Shown in pieces: positions 1-6,559 of a stretch of 44,358 nucleotides of DNA. This stretch comes from Candidatus Desulfaltia sp. (GTDB taxonomy: Bacteria; Desulfobacterota; Desulfobacteria; Desulfobacterales; ETH-SRB1). The stretch spans positions 1-44,358 of the forward strand of contig JAUSPN010000089.1 of NCBI GenBank assembly GCA_030656555.1. Reading direction: 5' to 3'. Position 1 is the first letter of the stretch. The number at the start of each line of letters is the position of its first letter. Under the pieces are notes generated by a model. The model had not been told where the DNA came from. It saw nothing but the letters and a program-made list of their open reading frames with translations, and made no database searches. The translations under genes and the position numbers were made by a program.

Positions 1-41
1 TCGTAGAGTTTGTTAAATTGATTTACTTCTGTTTGTTTCAT
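1..41 (-). CDS. 5' end of a gene running off the left edge (possible tyrosine recombinase)
   Basis: On the minus strand an ATG at 41 is preceded by a strong AAGGAG ribosome binding site six bases upstream. It opens a frame reading MKQTEVNQFNKLY to the window edge. Only 13 residues are visible, so no family can be proved. The 'FNKLY' opening resembles the N-termini of some phage-type integrases (recalled, not searched). A divergently transcribed integrase next to the attC-like site at 132-189 would fit an integron head. The gene start is well supported; the identity is a guess. Confidence 0.45.
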   Translation of the reverse strand, partial: MKQTEVNQFNKLY

Positions 42-131
42 GGTATACTCCTTTTTTATAAGTGCCCGGAATTGGACACATATAGGAGTTATACACTATT
101 TTTGATTGTTTTTCTGCCGCGTAGCGGCTTC

Positions 132-189
132 GTTCAACAAGTAAGTCCAGCCGACCTCGTAAACTCGGCGGCTGATTTTTTCGTTAGCC
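132..189 (+). other. attC-like integron recombination site
   Basis: The left end GTTCAAC fits the attC R'' consensus RYYYAAC. The right end GTTAGCC resembles the R' consensus GTTRRRY. Inside, CAGCCG (148-153), an unpaired A (154) and CC (155-156) pair with GG (167-168) and CGGCTG (169-174) around a 10-nt loop. An imperfect hairpin with an extrahelical base on one arm is the structural hallmark of attC sites. At 58 bp it is at the short end of the known range. It could instead be an attI-type or unrelated hairpin. Confidence 0.45.
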
Positions 190-248
190 CGCTTCCGCAG
201 TAATGGTGGTAATAATTTAATGCGAGAATATACTGATCGGAGAATTCC

Positions 249-815
249 ATGAAACGCCTTTCTAATTTGCTGCTGACGCTGCTTGCAGTTTCCTGCATCG
301 GTTGCGCAACATTCCATCCCTCAACTAATGAGCAGAACGTAAGGCCAGACGACTTCGGTGTTGAGTACGAATGGCGCGAAGGGAGCCTGCCACCGCCTTA
401 CCATTACGAATACACCGTCATCATTAAGCCTTCGCGCCAAAGTGAGATCGTCCTGACTCCTGACTATCCTTCAATCACTGTGCCAAAGTGGACTGAATTT
501 TTTAAGGTAGAAGAGCAGGGCTTGAATGACCTGTACCGAGTGATGGTCGAAAACGGGCTATTCACACGAAAATGGCGGCAACTGGATGCGGCGCCGGTCG
601 GAGGCAGCAATCAGACGCTGGTTGTCACGGCGCAGGGGAAACGAATTAAGGTTGGGGATTACCTTGTCCCTGAGCAACAGGTTTCGGCAAAGGTAATGTA
701 TGCAGCGGTGCAGGCACTGGTCCCAAGGGATATTTGGGAGCGGTTGAAGGCGAGGCGTCAACAGTACATGCAAGAGCAGTTAAAGAATTGGGGTCGGGCC
801 GCAGGAACATCTTGA
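249..815 (+). CDS. Putative lipoprotein of unknown function
   Basis: This 188-residue protein begins with a charged n-region (MKR) and a hydrophobic stretch rich in Leu, ending in a cysteine-containing segment (AVSC, then IGC) that fits a signal peptidase II lipobox. It is therefore probably an acylated, membrane-anchored periplasmic or outer-membrane protein. The start is supported by GGAG six bases before the ATG. The mature part is hydrophilic, with prolines and aromatics in the first half and a basic/Gln-rich C-terminal helix. I do not recognise a domain. It stands alone, following the attC-like site at 132-189 in the orientation expected of a cassette gene. Its base composition is richer in GC than the aminomutase genes that follow, so the two blocks probably have different origins. 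Confidence 0.7.
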   Translation: MKRLSNLLLTLLAVSCIGCATFHPSTNEQNVRPDDFGVEYEWREGSLPPPYHYEYTVIIKPSRQSEIVLTPDYPSITVPKWTEFFKVEEQGLNDLYRVMVENGLFTRKWRQLDAAPVGGSNQTLVVTAQGKRIKVGDYLVPEQQVSAKVMYAAVQALVPRDIWERLKARRQQYMQEQLKNWGRAAGTS

Positions 816-867
816 TATAATATATAAAACGTTTAAATTTTGCATCAAATAAGGTTTTAAAGGGGCA

Positions 868-883
868 TTTTGGGGGGCCAAAA
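868..883. repeat. Small G-loop stem (degenerate copy of the 931-970 hairpin)
   Basis: TTTTGG pairs with CCAAAA around a GGGG loop. The same inner motif occurs inside the larger hairpin at 931-970. Loosely complementary TTTAAA/TTTTAA tracts flank it, so it looks like a decayed version of that structure. Confidence 0.4.
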
Positions 884-930
884 CACACTTTTAAGAGAAA
901 AGTCTAAGATTTTGTTGAAATACTATTTAG

Positions 931-970
931 CTTAAACGGCCCTTTGGGGGGTCCAAAAGAGCCGTTTAAG
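931..970. terminator. Strong 40-nt hairpin between the lipoprotein and kamA-like genes
   Basis: CTTAAACGGC (931-940) is the exact complement of GCCGTTTAAG (961-970). Inside it CTTTGG and CCAAAAG continue the stem around a G-rich loop. There is no long T-run on either side, so a classic Rho-independent terminator is not certain. It could also be an mRNA-stabilising hairpin or a repeat unit. Confidence 0.4.
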
Positions 971-1053
971 ACAATTATAGGGGCTATTTTGGGTTTCTTT
1001 TGCAGTTATTATAGTTGGTTGCTGTGGCCCGAAATTACAAAAAAGGTAATATC

Positions 1054-2592
1054 ATGCAAATAGTAAACGAAATATTCTACAAACACCGAAAATTTAACAC
1101 AATTGAATTGTGGAAAGATGTATCAGAAGATCAATGGAATGATGCAAACTGGCAATTAAAAAATTCAATTCGAAGCGTTGAACAATTGCAAAAGGTAATA
1201 AAATTAAATGCTTTTCAGGCAAAAGAAATAGAAAGGACAATAAAAACCTTAAAAGAACAAGGGAAAGAACCTTTTCGTATAACCCCATATTATGCCTCCT
1301 TGATGCAGGAAGATCCATTTCATCCGGTGATGTTACCGGGAGAAAAAGAAAAAAAACGGCTTGACCCTATTTTTTGGCAAAGCGTACCCACACCAGCTCA
1401 CCTGCTGTTTCCTGATGCAGGTATTGAGGGAGCAATGGCAGAAAGTTCGAGAAGTTACGGTGCTGCTTACCAACGTTATCCAAATAGACTTTCACTTTTT
1501 GTGGCACAAAATACAAGCTGTGCATTCTATTGCCAACATTGCCAAAGAACTAAATCATTAGACGGCTCTGTTGATGTAAATACTACTGAAATTAATAAAG
1601 GATTGTTTTATATCAGTCAAAACCGTAACATCAATGAAGTACTTGTTACCGGTGGCGATGCGCTTATGATTAGCAAACACCGTCTGCAATATGTTTTGGA
1701 AGAATTAAGTAAAATACCTCATCTTCGAGTGATCCGAATTGCAACCCGGGTTCCGGCAGTTTTGCCTATGGCAATTACAGATGAAATTTTAGAATTGATA
1801 AATACTTCGGCGAACAAATACACGAACGGACCTGAAAAATACGTGTATTTTATGACCCATTTAAATCACTATCAGGAAATTACTGAAGATTTGGCTTTAG
1901 CCGTAAAGAAAATACGCAATCACGGTTTTACCATCAGAAATCAAACGGTATTGCTTAATCATGTGAACGACTACTATAAAACACTTGCAGAAACCTTCAG
2001 ACGCATGTTTTGGATTGGCATCCAGCCTTATTATTTATTACAATGCCATAAAGAAAAAGGAATAGTTCATTTTATTACACCTATCCAAATTGGTAAAATC
2101 TATATGAAATATTTGCAAGGCTGGATTTCAGGAATTACAGTTCCAAGATACGCAGTAAATGTAGAAGGTGGAGGAGGCAAAGTATTGCTTATGCCATCAG
2201 GACATGACACATTAGAATTGGGCATTAATATCGATGATACAATATCTGAAAGTTATGCAACGGTTAGGACTTGGGATGGTAAAGAATTACTTAAATATGA
2301 AGCACTTGGCAGGGCCACCTACAAAGAGTATAAAAATAGCGTGGAAATTATGGATACTTTTATTGGAAGAAAGGGTGTATTCGTTCCAAAACTCATTATT
2401 GTTGATAATGAAGGAAACCATATTAAAACAACTAATAGAACAAAGTTACCTATAATTGATAAGTTAAAAAAATCTGAACTCTTGGGATATGAATTATATA
2501 AAAAAAATATGCCCCTGACAAATCCGGCAGACATAGCCGAGAAATTAGATGAACAATTCTTAAAATCAACATTCAATCAAAATTCAATTTAA
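1054..2592 (+). CDS. Radical SAM 2,3-aminomutase of the KamA family (probably not lysine-specific)
   Basis: A 512-residue PLP- and S-adenosylmethionine-dependent aminomutase, a family that moves an amino group from C2 to C3 of an amino acid. The cluster motif CxxxCxxC is present at C156, C160 and C163. The GGGGK motif supplies the PLP lysine (K376). The two aspartates that bind the side-chain amine in Clostridium lysine 2,3-aminomutase (D293, D330) are replaced by His332 and Asn369, at the conserved 37-residue spacing. Glutamate 2,3-aminomutase is reported to carry Lys and Asn there, so a substrate other than lysine is likely. I chose the ATG at 1054 (AAGGT upstream) over a TTG at 1015. The gene is AT-rich and lies 21 bp before an aminotransferase, so the two are probably one operon and probably acquired. 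Confidence 0.85.
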   Translation: MQIVNEIFYKHRKFNTIELWKDVSEDQWNDANWQLKNSIRSVEQLQKVIKLNAFQAKEIERTIKTLKEQGKEPFRITPYYASLMQEDPFHPVMLPGEKEKKRLDPIFWQSVPTPAHLLFPDAGIEGAMAESSRSYGAAYQRYPNRLSLFVAQNTSCAFYCQHCQRTKSLDGSVDVNTTEINKGLFYISQNRNINEVLVTGGDALMISKHRLQYVLEELSKIPHLRVIRIATRVPAVLPMAITDEILELINTSANKYTNGPEKYVYFMTHLNHYQEITEDLALAVKKIRNHGFTIRNQTVLLNHVNDYYKTLAETFRRMFWIGIQPYYLLQCHKEKGIVHFITPIQIGKIYMKYLQGWISGITVPRYAVNVEGGGGKVLLMPSGHDTLELGINIDDTISESYATVRTWDGKELLKYEALGRATYKEYKNSVEIMDTFIGRKGVFVPKLIIVDNEGNHIKTTNRTKLPIIDKLKKSELLGYELYKKNMPLTNPADIAEKLDEQFLKSTFNQNSI

Positions 2593-2613
2593 CCTATTAA
2601 CCAGAACGATATT

Positions 2614-3912
2614 ATGATCCATATTTCAATCAATCAAAATGAATTTATCAACCCAAATTTAAATGGGTTGGAGCAATCTGATACCCTGGCAATAAACGAA
2701 CGGTCAAAAGAACTTATTGCAAAAGGAAAAATAGTTTACCGGTTTGGACTTGGGCAATCTCCTTTTCCTGTGCCAAATTGTGTAGTTGAAGCTTTACGAC
2801 AAAATGCAGCGCAAAAAGACTATTTACCCGTAAAGGGTCTTCAGCAGTTGCGTGAAGCTGTTGCTGAATTTCATAGAAAAAAAGATGGTATTGCAGCTAT
2901 TGCTGATAATGTAATTGTCGGTCCCGGTTCTAAAGAACTTGTTTTTTTGCTACAATTGGTATTCAACAGTGAAATAATTATTGTCAGCCCTTGCTGGGTT
3001 TCTTACATTCCTCAAGCAAAAATTATTGGGAAAAAGATTTCTGTTATTCACAGTACTTATGAAGACAAATGGCATTTGGCACCTGCATTATTTCGTGATT
3101 ATCTAAAAAAGAGAAATATAAAAGATACGCTTACATTAATGATTTTAAATTATCCGGGCAATCCTGATGGTATTTCTTTTAATGAAGAGTATTTGAAAGA
3201 AATAGCTGCCTTGGCAAAAGAAAACAACATCTATATCCTTTCGGATGAAATTTACGGACAATTGAATCACTTAGGTCGTCATGTTTCTATTGCAAAATTT
3301 TATCCTGAAGGAACTATAATAAGCTCCGGACTATCTAAATGGTGCGGTGCCGGAGGTTGGCGATTAGGAACATTTACTTTCCCAGAAAATTTAAATTGGA
3401 TTTTAGAAAAAATGGCAATTGTTGCAAGTGAAACATATACATCCGTAAGCGCTCCCATACAATTTGCAGCAATACAAGCGTTCAAAGGCGGAACAGAAAT
3501 TGAAGAATATCTTTGGCATGCACGAAAAATTCTATCAAAAATCGGGAATGAATGTGCTGAAAAATTAAATAATGCCGGAATCAGAACACATGCTCCTGTT
3601 GGTGGTTTTTATCTTTTTCTCGATTTCTCAAATTTTACCGATAAAATACATTCAAAAGGAATAAAAACATCGAAAGAACTTTGTAATACGATTTTGAATG
3701 ATACAGGGGTAGCTATTCTACAAGGAAGTTCTTTTAATTGTAAGGAAGATCTATTTACTGCAAGAATAGCTTACATTGATTTTGATGGTGCAAGAGTGCT
3801 GGCTGCTGCTAAAACTGTTCCTATTCATGAACCTTTGCCTGCTTCTTTTACAATAACTTATTGTCACAAAGTACTTGAAGGCATTGATAAATTGATAAAT
3901 TGGTTTAACTAA
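2614..3912 (+). CDS. Class I/II PLP-dependent aminotransferase
   Basis: A 432-residue fold-type I aminotransferase of the aspartate aminotransferase superfamily. Visible landmarks are NYPGNP (N183), SDEIY (D211, Y214), the PLP Schiff-base lysine in SGLSK (K242) and the following GWRLG (R250). Length is slightly above the usual 380-410. It follows the KamA-family gene by 21 bp in the same direction, which suggests it acts on the same or a derived amino acid, for example deaminating a beta-amino acid or making its precursor. No strong Shine-Dalgarno precedes the ATG, and both genes are AT-rich with As upstream of the start, as in Bacteroidetes. That hints at lateral transfer. Substrate unknown. 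Confidence 0.85.
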   Translation: MIHISINQNEFINPNLNGLEQSDTLAINERSKELIAKGKIVYRFGLGQSPFPVPNCVVEALRQNAAQKDYLPVKGLQQLREAVAEFHRKKDGIAAIADNVIVGPGSKELVFLLQLVFNSEIIIVSPCWVSYIPQAKIIGKKISVIHSTYEDKWHLAPALFRDYLKKRNIKDTLTLMILNYPGNPDGISFNEEYLKEIAALAKENNIYILSDEIYGQLNHLGRHVSIAKFYPEGTIISSGLSKWCGAGGWRLGTFTFPENLNWILEKMAIVASETYTSVSAPIQFAAIQAFKGGTEIEEYLWHARKILSKIGNECAEKLNNAGIRTHAPVGGFYLFLDFSNFTDKIHSKGIKTSKELCNTILNDTGVAILQGSSFNCKEDLFTARIAYIDFDGARVLAAAKTVPIHEPLPASFTITYCHKVLEGIDKLINWFN

Positions 3913-4078
3913 TTACATTAAATATTTTAACTATTATTCATAAGACATTGATGTGCCTTTGACCAAAACACCAGATGCATTATTTAAATTAAAAAACATT
4001 TTAAAAAATCAAAATATTGCAAACAAGACTGAAAAGGCAGGGACAAAGGGGTAGAGTAGAGAGCTGGTTGCTGCAACC

Positions 4079-4228
4079 TTAGGTTTGGCATATATTATCC
4101 ATTTCCGCCTCTTTCGTCTGGCAGTGCCTCAATAGCCGTGCCGTAGCTGCCCCTTCTTTGGCCTCGATGTCCTCAAAAGTTGTGCCGTCTATGCCGGCGC
4201 TCCCTTTGTTGGCTCGGACAAGAGCATA
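4079..4228 (-). pseudogene. Fragment of a group II intron reverse transcriptase/maturase
   Basis: The minus-strand frame reads YALVRANKGSAGIDGTTFED followed by IEAKEG. This matches the conserved N-terminal block of group II intron-encoded reverse transcriptases (NKGSAGIDGxTxEDIE). It diverges after about 30 residues and stops at 4079-4081. No further RT blocks (YADD) or intron RNA domains are seen nearby. It is a small relic of a retroelement. Confidence 0.65.
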
Positions 4229-4304
4229 GGGGGACGGGGGACAAAAAGGGGGGCGGGGTTGAATTTAGGCGTTTCTTTTCATTTGTTTGGGGTAATGAAG
4301 TCAC

Positions 4305-4412
4305 ATGCTACGTCAATCCAGAATAGATGCGAAATACTGCAAAGACTGCGGAGCAAAACTTAAAAAAACCTGCTTTCCGATGAACTTCCATTTCTGTTTA
4401 AAATGCTGTTGA
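4305..4412 (+). CDS. Possible 35-residue zinc-ribbon microprotein
   Basis: An ATG at 4305 opens a 35-codon frame containing KYCKDCGAKL and ending FCLKCC. That gives two CxxC pairs plus extra cysteines, the spacing of a small zinc ribbon. There is no clear ribosome binding site and it sits amid mobile-element scraps. It may be a real small protein, the metal-binding end of a lost transposase, or chance. Confidence 0.2.
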   Translation: MLRQSRIDAKYCKDCGAKLKKTCFPMNFHFCLKCC

Positions 4413-4485
4413 CATAAAACCTGAGGACTTCCGGGACATCCTATTATAAATTTCTATTTTATCTGTTATATGATATGGTCTTAGC

Positions 4486-4668
4486 ATGCCACGTAAAGCC
4501 CGTATTGATGCTCCTGGTGCCCTTCATCATATTATTGTAAGAGGCATCGAACGGAGAAAAATATTTAAAGATAACACCGGCAGAAATAATTTTTTGGATC
4601 GGCTGGGAAAAGTGCTCTCAGAAACCGGCACAAAATGTTTTGCATGGGCCCTGATTCCCAACCACTAA
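4486..4668 (+). pseudogene. Truncated REP-associated tyrosine transposase (RAYT, Y1_Tnp)
   Basis: The 60-residue frame starts MPRKARIDAPGALHHIIVRG and is closely related to the longer copy at 32514-33029 on the other strand. It stops exactly at IPNH, before the HxH metal-binding motif (HFH) is completed, so it cannot be catalytic. The sequence after the stop is unrelated to the rest of the gene. It marks an old RAYT insertion beside the attC-like site at 4769. Confidence 0.8.
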
Positions 4669-4768
4669 TTTCAGGGGCGCAAGTCCCTCCGATTCCGCCC
4701 TTGCCTTCGGCTAATACTTTTGTTAATATATCAAAAATATTAACAGGGTTCACGCCCATGCCGGGCGT

Positions 4769-4839
4769 ACACAACTGAATTCACTCGGATGTCAGTTCCG
4801 CTGGAGCTCCACTCACCCCGGTGATTCAGAGCGTTCCGC
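4769..4839 (+). other. attC-like integron recombination site
   Basis: TGAAT-T-CAC-T-CGG (4776-4788) pairs with CCGGTGATTCA (4818-4828) if two T residues are left extrahelical. AAC (4773-4775) pairs with GTT (4833-4835) at the base. This is the attC plan: inverted arms, bulged bases on one strand, and a GTT crossover triplet preceded by GC. The outer R boxes (ACACAAC, GTTCCGC) deviate from consensus, so the site may be degenerate. The two-gene unit at 4889-5744 begins 50 bp downstream. Confidence 0.5.
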
Positions 4840-4888
4840 GCACAGAGTGACCATAGATGTTTTTAACCAAACTTAAAATAGGAAACAT

Positions 4889-5413
4889 ATGCTAAGAGAT
4901 GAAATTTTAAAATACTTGCATGCTCTTAACGAAAAGCTTCAGCGGCGAAATGTAAAAGGTGAGATATGTTTGTATGGTGGTGCCGTTATGTGTCTTGTTT
5001 ATGATGCAAGACCCAGCACAAAAGACGTTGATGCTATTTTTCAACCATCTGAAATTATAAGAGAGGTGGCCAAAGAGATTGCGAATGAGTATGAAATAGT
5101 GAATGATTGGCTAAATGATGGCGTTAAAGGATTCCTTGTTGAGCATCCAAGAAAAGTATTTCTTAACTTGTCACACTTGGTCGTTATGGTTGCTGATCCG
5201 GAATATATGTTGGCGATGAAATCCCTTTCAGCAAGAATTGATGGAACAGACAGTAAGGATATTGAGTTTTTAATCAATAAATTAAAGATCACTAATGTTG
5301 ATGAAGTATTTAAAATAATAGATAAATATTATCCACGTCGAATTGTCAAACCGGCGACTCAATTTTTTTTAGAGGAAGTATTCGATGAAATACAGGACAA
5401 TTCAAGAAGCTAA
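4889..5413 (+). CDS. Nucleotidyltransferase-like protein (DUF6036-type), possible toxin-antitoxin member
   Basis: A 174-residue protein with a nucleotidyltransferase-fold signature near the N-terminus: LYGGAVMCLVYDARPSTKDV with Gly30-Gly31 and the acidic pair D46/D48 (DVDAIF). Proteins of this type are commonly annotated as DUF6036 nucleotidyltransferases and occur in two-gene, toxin-antitoxin-like modules. The start is supported by AGGAAA before the ATG. The next gene overlaps it by 29 bp in another frame, which implies coupled translation. The unit lies between an attC-like site (4769-4839) and a possible half site (5779-5799), as a gene cassette would. The function as toxin or antitoxin is inferred. 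Confidence 0.6.
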   Translation: MLRDEILKYLHALNEKLQRRNVKGEICLYGGAVMCLVYDARPSTKDVDAIFQPSEIIREVAKEIANEYEIVNDWLNDGVKGFLVEHPRKVFLNLSHLVVMVADPEYMLAMKSLSARIDGTDSKDIEFLINKLKITNVDEVFKIIDKYYPRRIVKPATQFFLEEVFDEIQDNSRS

Positions 5414-5744
5414 GACGGCTATGTTGAAAAGTGGGGAAAACTGGCGAATTCCATTTATGGAATTTGTCGATGATTTACGTCGTACACGCGATCATAGTCT
5501 AATAGAGAAGCCCTTCTCCTTAAATGATGAAAATATCGATTCACTATTGGCTTCAACAACAGAGTATTTATGTGATGAAATGGGAATTGAAACGCCGAAT
5601 TGGATATGGAACGTTCCATCTTGCAAAGAGCCTTGGTTTGTTTCTGGATATGATAATTTAAAAGCAATATCGATAGCAGAAAGCCCTGTGTTTTTTCGCA
5701 GAAGGAAAATATTTGTATTGAAAAATTTTCTTTCACGAGTATAA
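5385..5744 (+). CDS. Hypothetical protein, partner of the DUF6036-like gene
   Basis: A 119-residue protein with no domain I recognise. It has acidic and aromatic stretches in the middle (TPNWIWNVPSCKEPWF) and a very basic C-terminus (FFRRRKIFVLKNFLSRV). Its start lies inside the preceding gene (29-bp overlap), a typical arrangement for stoichiometric partners. It is probably the second half of a two-gene module. The basic tail could bind nucleic acid, but that is speculative. Confidence 0.55.
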   Translation: MKYRTIQEAKTAMLKSGENWRIPFMEFVDDLRRTRDHSLIEKPFSLNDENIDSLLASTTEYLCDEMGIETPNWIWNVPSCKEPWFVSGYDNLKAISIAESPVFFRRRKIFVLKNFLSRV

Positions 5745-5778
5745 AATAAAGAAACGCAGGCCCTTTTCCCCGCTTGTA

Positions 5779-5799
5779 GGTGATGCGGAGACGTTGGCC
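5779..5799 (+). other. Possible right half of an attC site
   Basis: GGTGATGCGGAG followed by ACGTTGGCC parallels the right arm of the site at 4769-4839 (GGTGATTCAGAG, then CGTTCCGC). No matching left arm is visible upstream, so it may be a recombination remnant or chance. If real, it closes a cassette of about 960 bp (4833-5793). Confidence 0.25.
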
Positions 5800-5809
5800 A
5801 TCAATAAAA

Positions 5810-5845
5810 TTGACAACCCTTATCGTTCATGTTATCGTAATACGA
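5810..5845 (+). promoter_or_regulatory. Promoter and operator of the AbrB/PIN toxin-antitoxin pair
   Basis: TTGACA (5810-5815) is followed after 17 bp by TATCGT (5833-5838), a plausible sigma-70 promoter. TTATCGT occurs twice in this stretch, and TCGTA-A-TACGA (5835-5845) is a palindrome overlapping the -10. That is a likely binding site for the AbrB-type antitoxin to autoregulate the operon. Confidence 0.5.
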
Positions 5846-5869
5846 AATAATATCGATGGAGGTTGTGAC

Positions 5870-6076
5870 ATGCAAACTGTAACTGTATCACCAAAATATC
5901 AAGTCGTTATACCAAAAGTAGTCAGGGAGGCATTGCGTCTTCACCCAGGTCAAAAAATGCATGTTGTAGAATATGGTGGGCGGATCGAACTTATTCCAGA
6001 ACGAGATATTAAAGAGCTTCGCGGATTCCTCAAAGGCATAAACACTGAATTCGAACGTGAGGAAGATAGATTATGA
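5870..6076 (+). CDS. AbrB/SpoVT-type antitoxin
   Basis: A 68-residue protein starting MQTVTVSPKYQVVIPKVVRE, the swapped-hairpin AbrB DNA-binding fold (VxxKxQVVIPKxVRE, then LxPGQKMHVV). The start at 5870 is fixed by GGAGG at 5859-5863. The C-terminal 25 residues are charged and probably wrap the toxin. It overlaps the PIN gene by 4 bp (ATGA), the standard antitoxin-first layout. It should neutralise the downstream RNase and repress the promoter at 5810-5845. Confidence 0.85.
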   Translation: MQTVTVSPKYQVVIPKVVREALRLHPGQKMHVVEYGGRIELIPERDIKELRGFLKGINTEFEREEDRL

Positions 6077-6447
6077 ATATCGTCGATTCTTCCGGTTGGC
6101 TTGCATACTTCGCGGACGAGCCGAATGCCAAACATTTCCTGACACCTTTGAATGACACGGATTCGCTTGTTGTTCCAACGGTAACGATATATGAGGTCTT
6201 CAAGGTAGTTCTTCGAGAGTCCAGTGAGAATGAAGCGTTACAAGCAGCCGTTGCTATGCAAAAAGGAAGGGTTGTGGACCTGACAGCTTCTATGGCGATT
6301 GCTGCCTCAAAAATAAGTCTGGAGCACAAGATTCCAATGGCTGACAGTATTATTCTCGCAACAGCAAAAGAATTCGAGGCTACTATCTGGACTCAAGATT
6401 CAGATTTTATGAATATAGATGATGTGAAATATTTCCCCAAGAAATAA
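6073..6447 (+). CDS. PIN-domain ribonuclease toxin (VapC-like)
   Basis: A 124-residue PIN domain, an Mg-dependent RNase that inhibits translation in VapBC-type modules. The acidic active-site residues are in place: D5 (MNIVDSSGWL), E41 (TIYEVF), D91 (MADSIILATA) and D109/D111 (WTQDSDF). Length is normal for VapC. It overlaps its antitoxin by 4 bp. It appears intact, so the module is probably functional. Confidence 0.85.
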   Translation: MNIVDSSGWLAYFADEPNAKHFLTPLNDTDSLVVPTVTIYEVFKVVLRESSENEALQAAVAMQKGRVVDLTASMAIAASKISLEHKIPMADSIILATAKEFEATIWTQDSDFMNIDDVKYFPKK

Positions 6448-6487
6448 TTAAGGCGCAAAAGGGGGACGGATACCGGTGTTCACGGTC

Positions 6488-6521
6488 GAAGATTCCCTGT
6501 GGCTTGCGACAGGGAATCTTC
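6488..6521. terminator. Perfect 13-bp hairpin between convergent vapC-like and glnA genes
   Basis: GAAGATTCCCTGT (6488-6500) and ACAGGGAATCTTC (6509-6521) pair perfectly around an 8-nt loop. A run CAAAAAAC follows on the plus strand. It sits in the 112-bp gap between two convergent genes, so it probably acts as a bidirectional transcription stop. Confidence 0.55.
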
Positions 6522-6559
6522 AAAAAACTGTGAAGTGGGAACCGACAACCGTGATCGGA

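Noticed and set aside
4673-4702. A tRNA-like 3' end (GGGGCGCAAGTCCCTCC) after the truncated RAYT.
   Set aside because: The stem-loop does not give a 5-bp T-arm with a proper TTCRANY loop and no acceptor or anticodon arms are present upstream.
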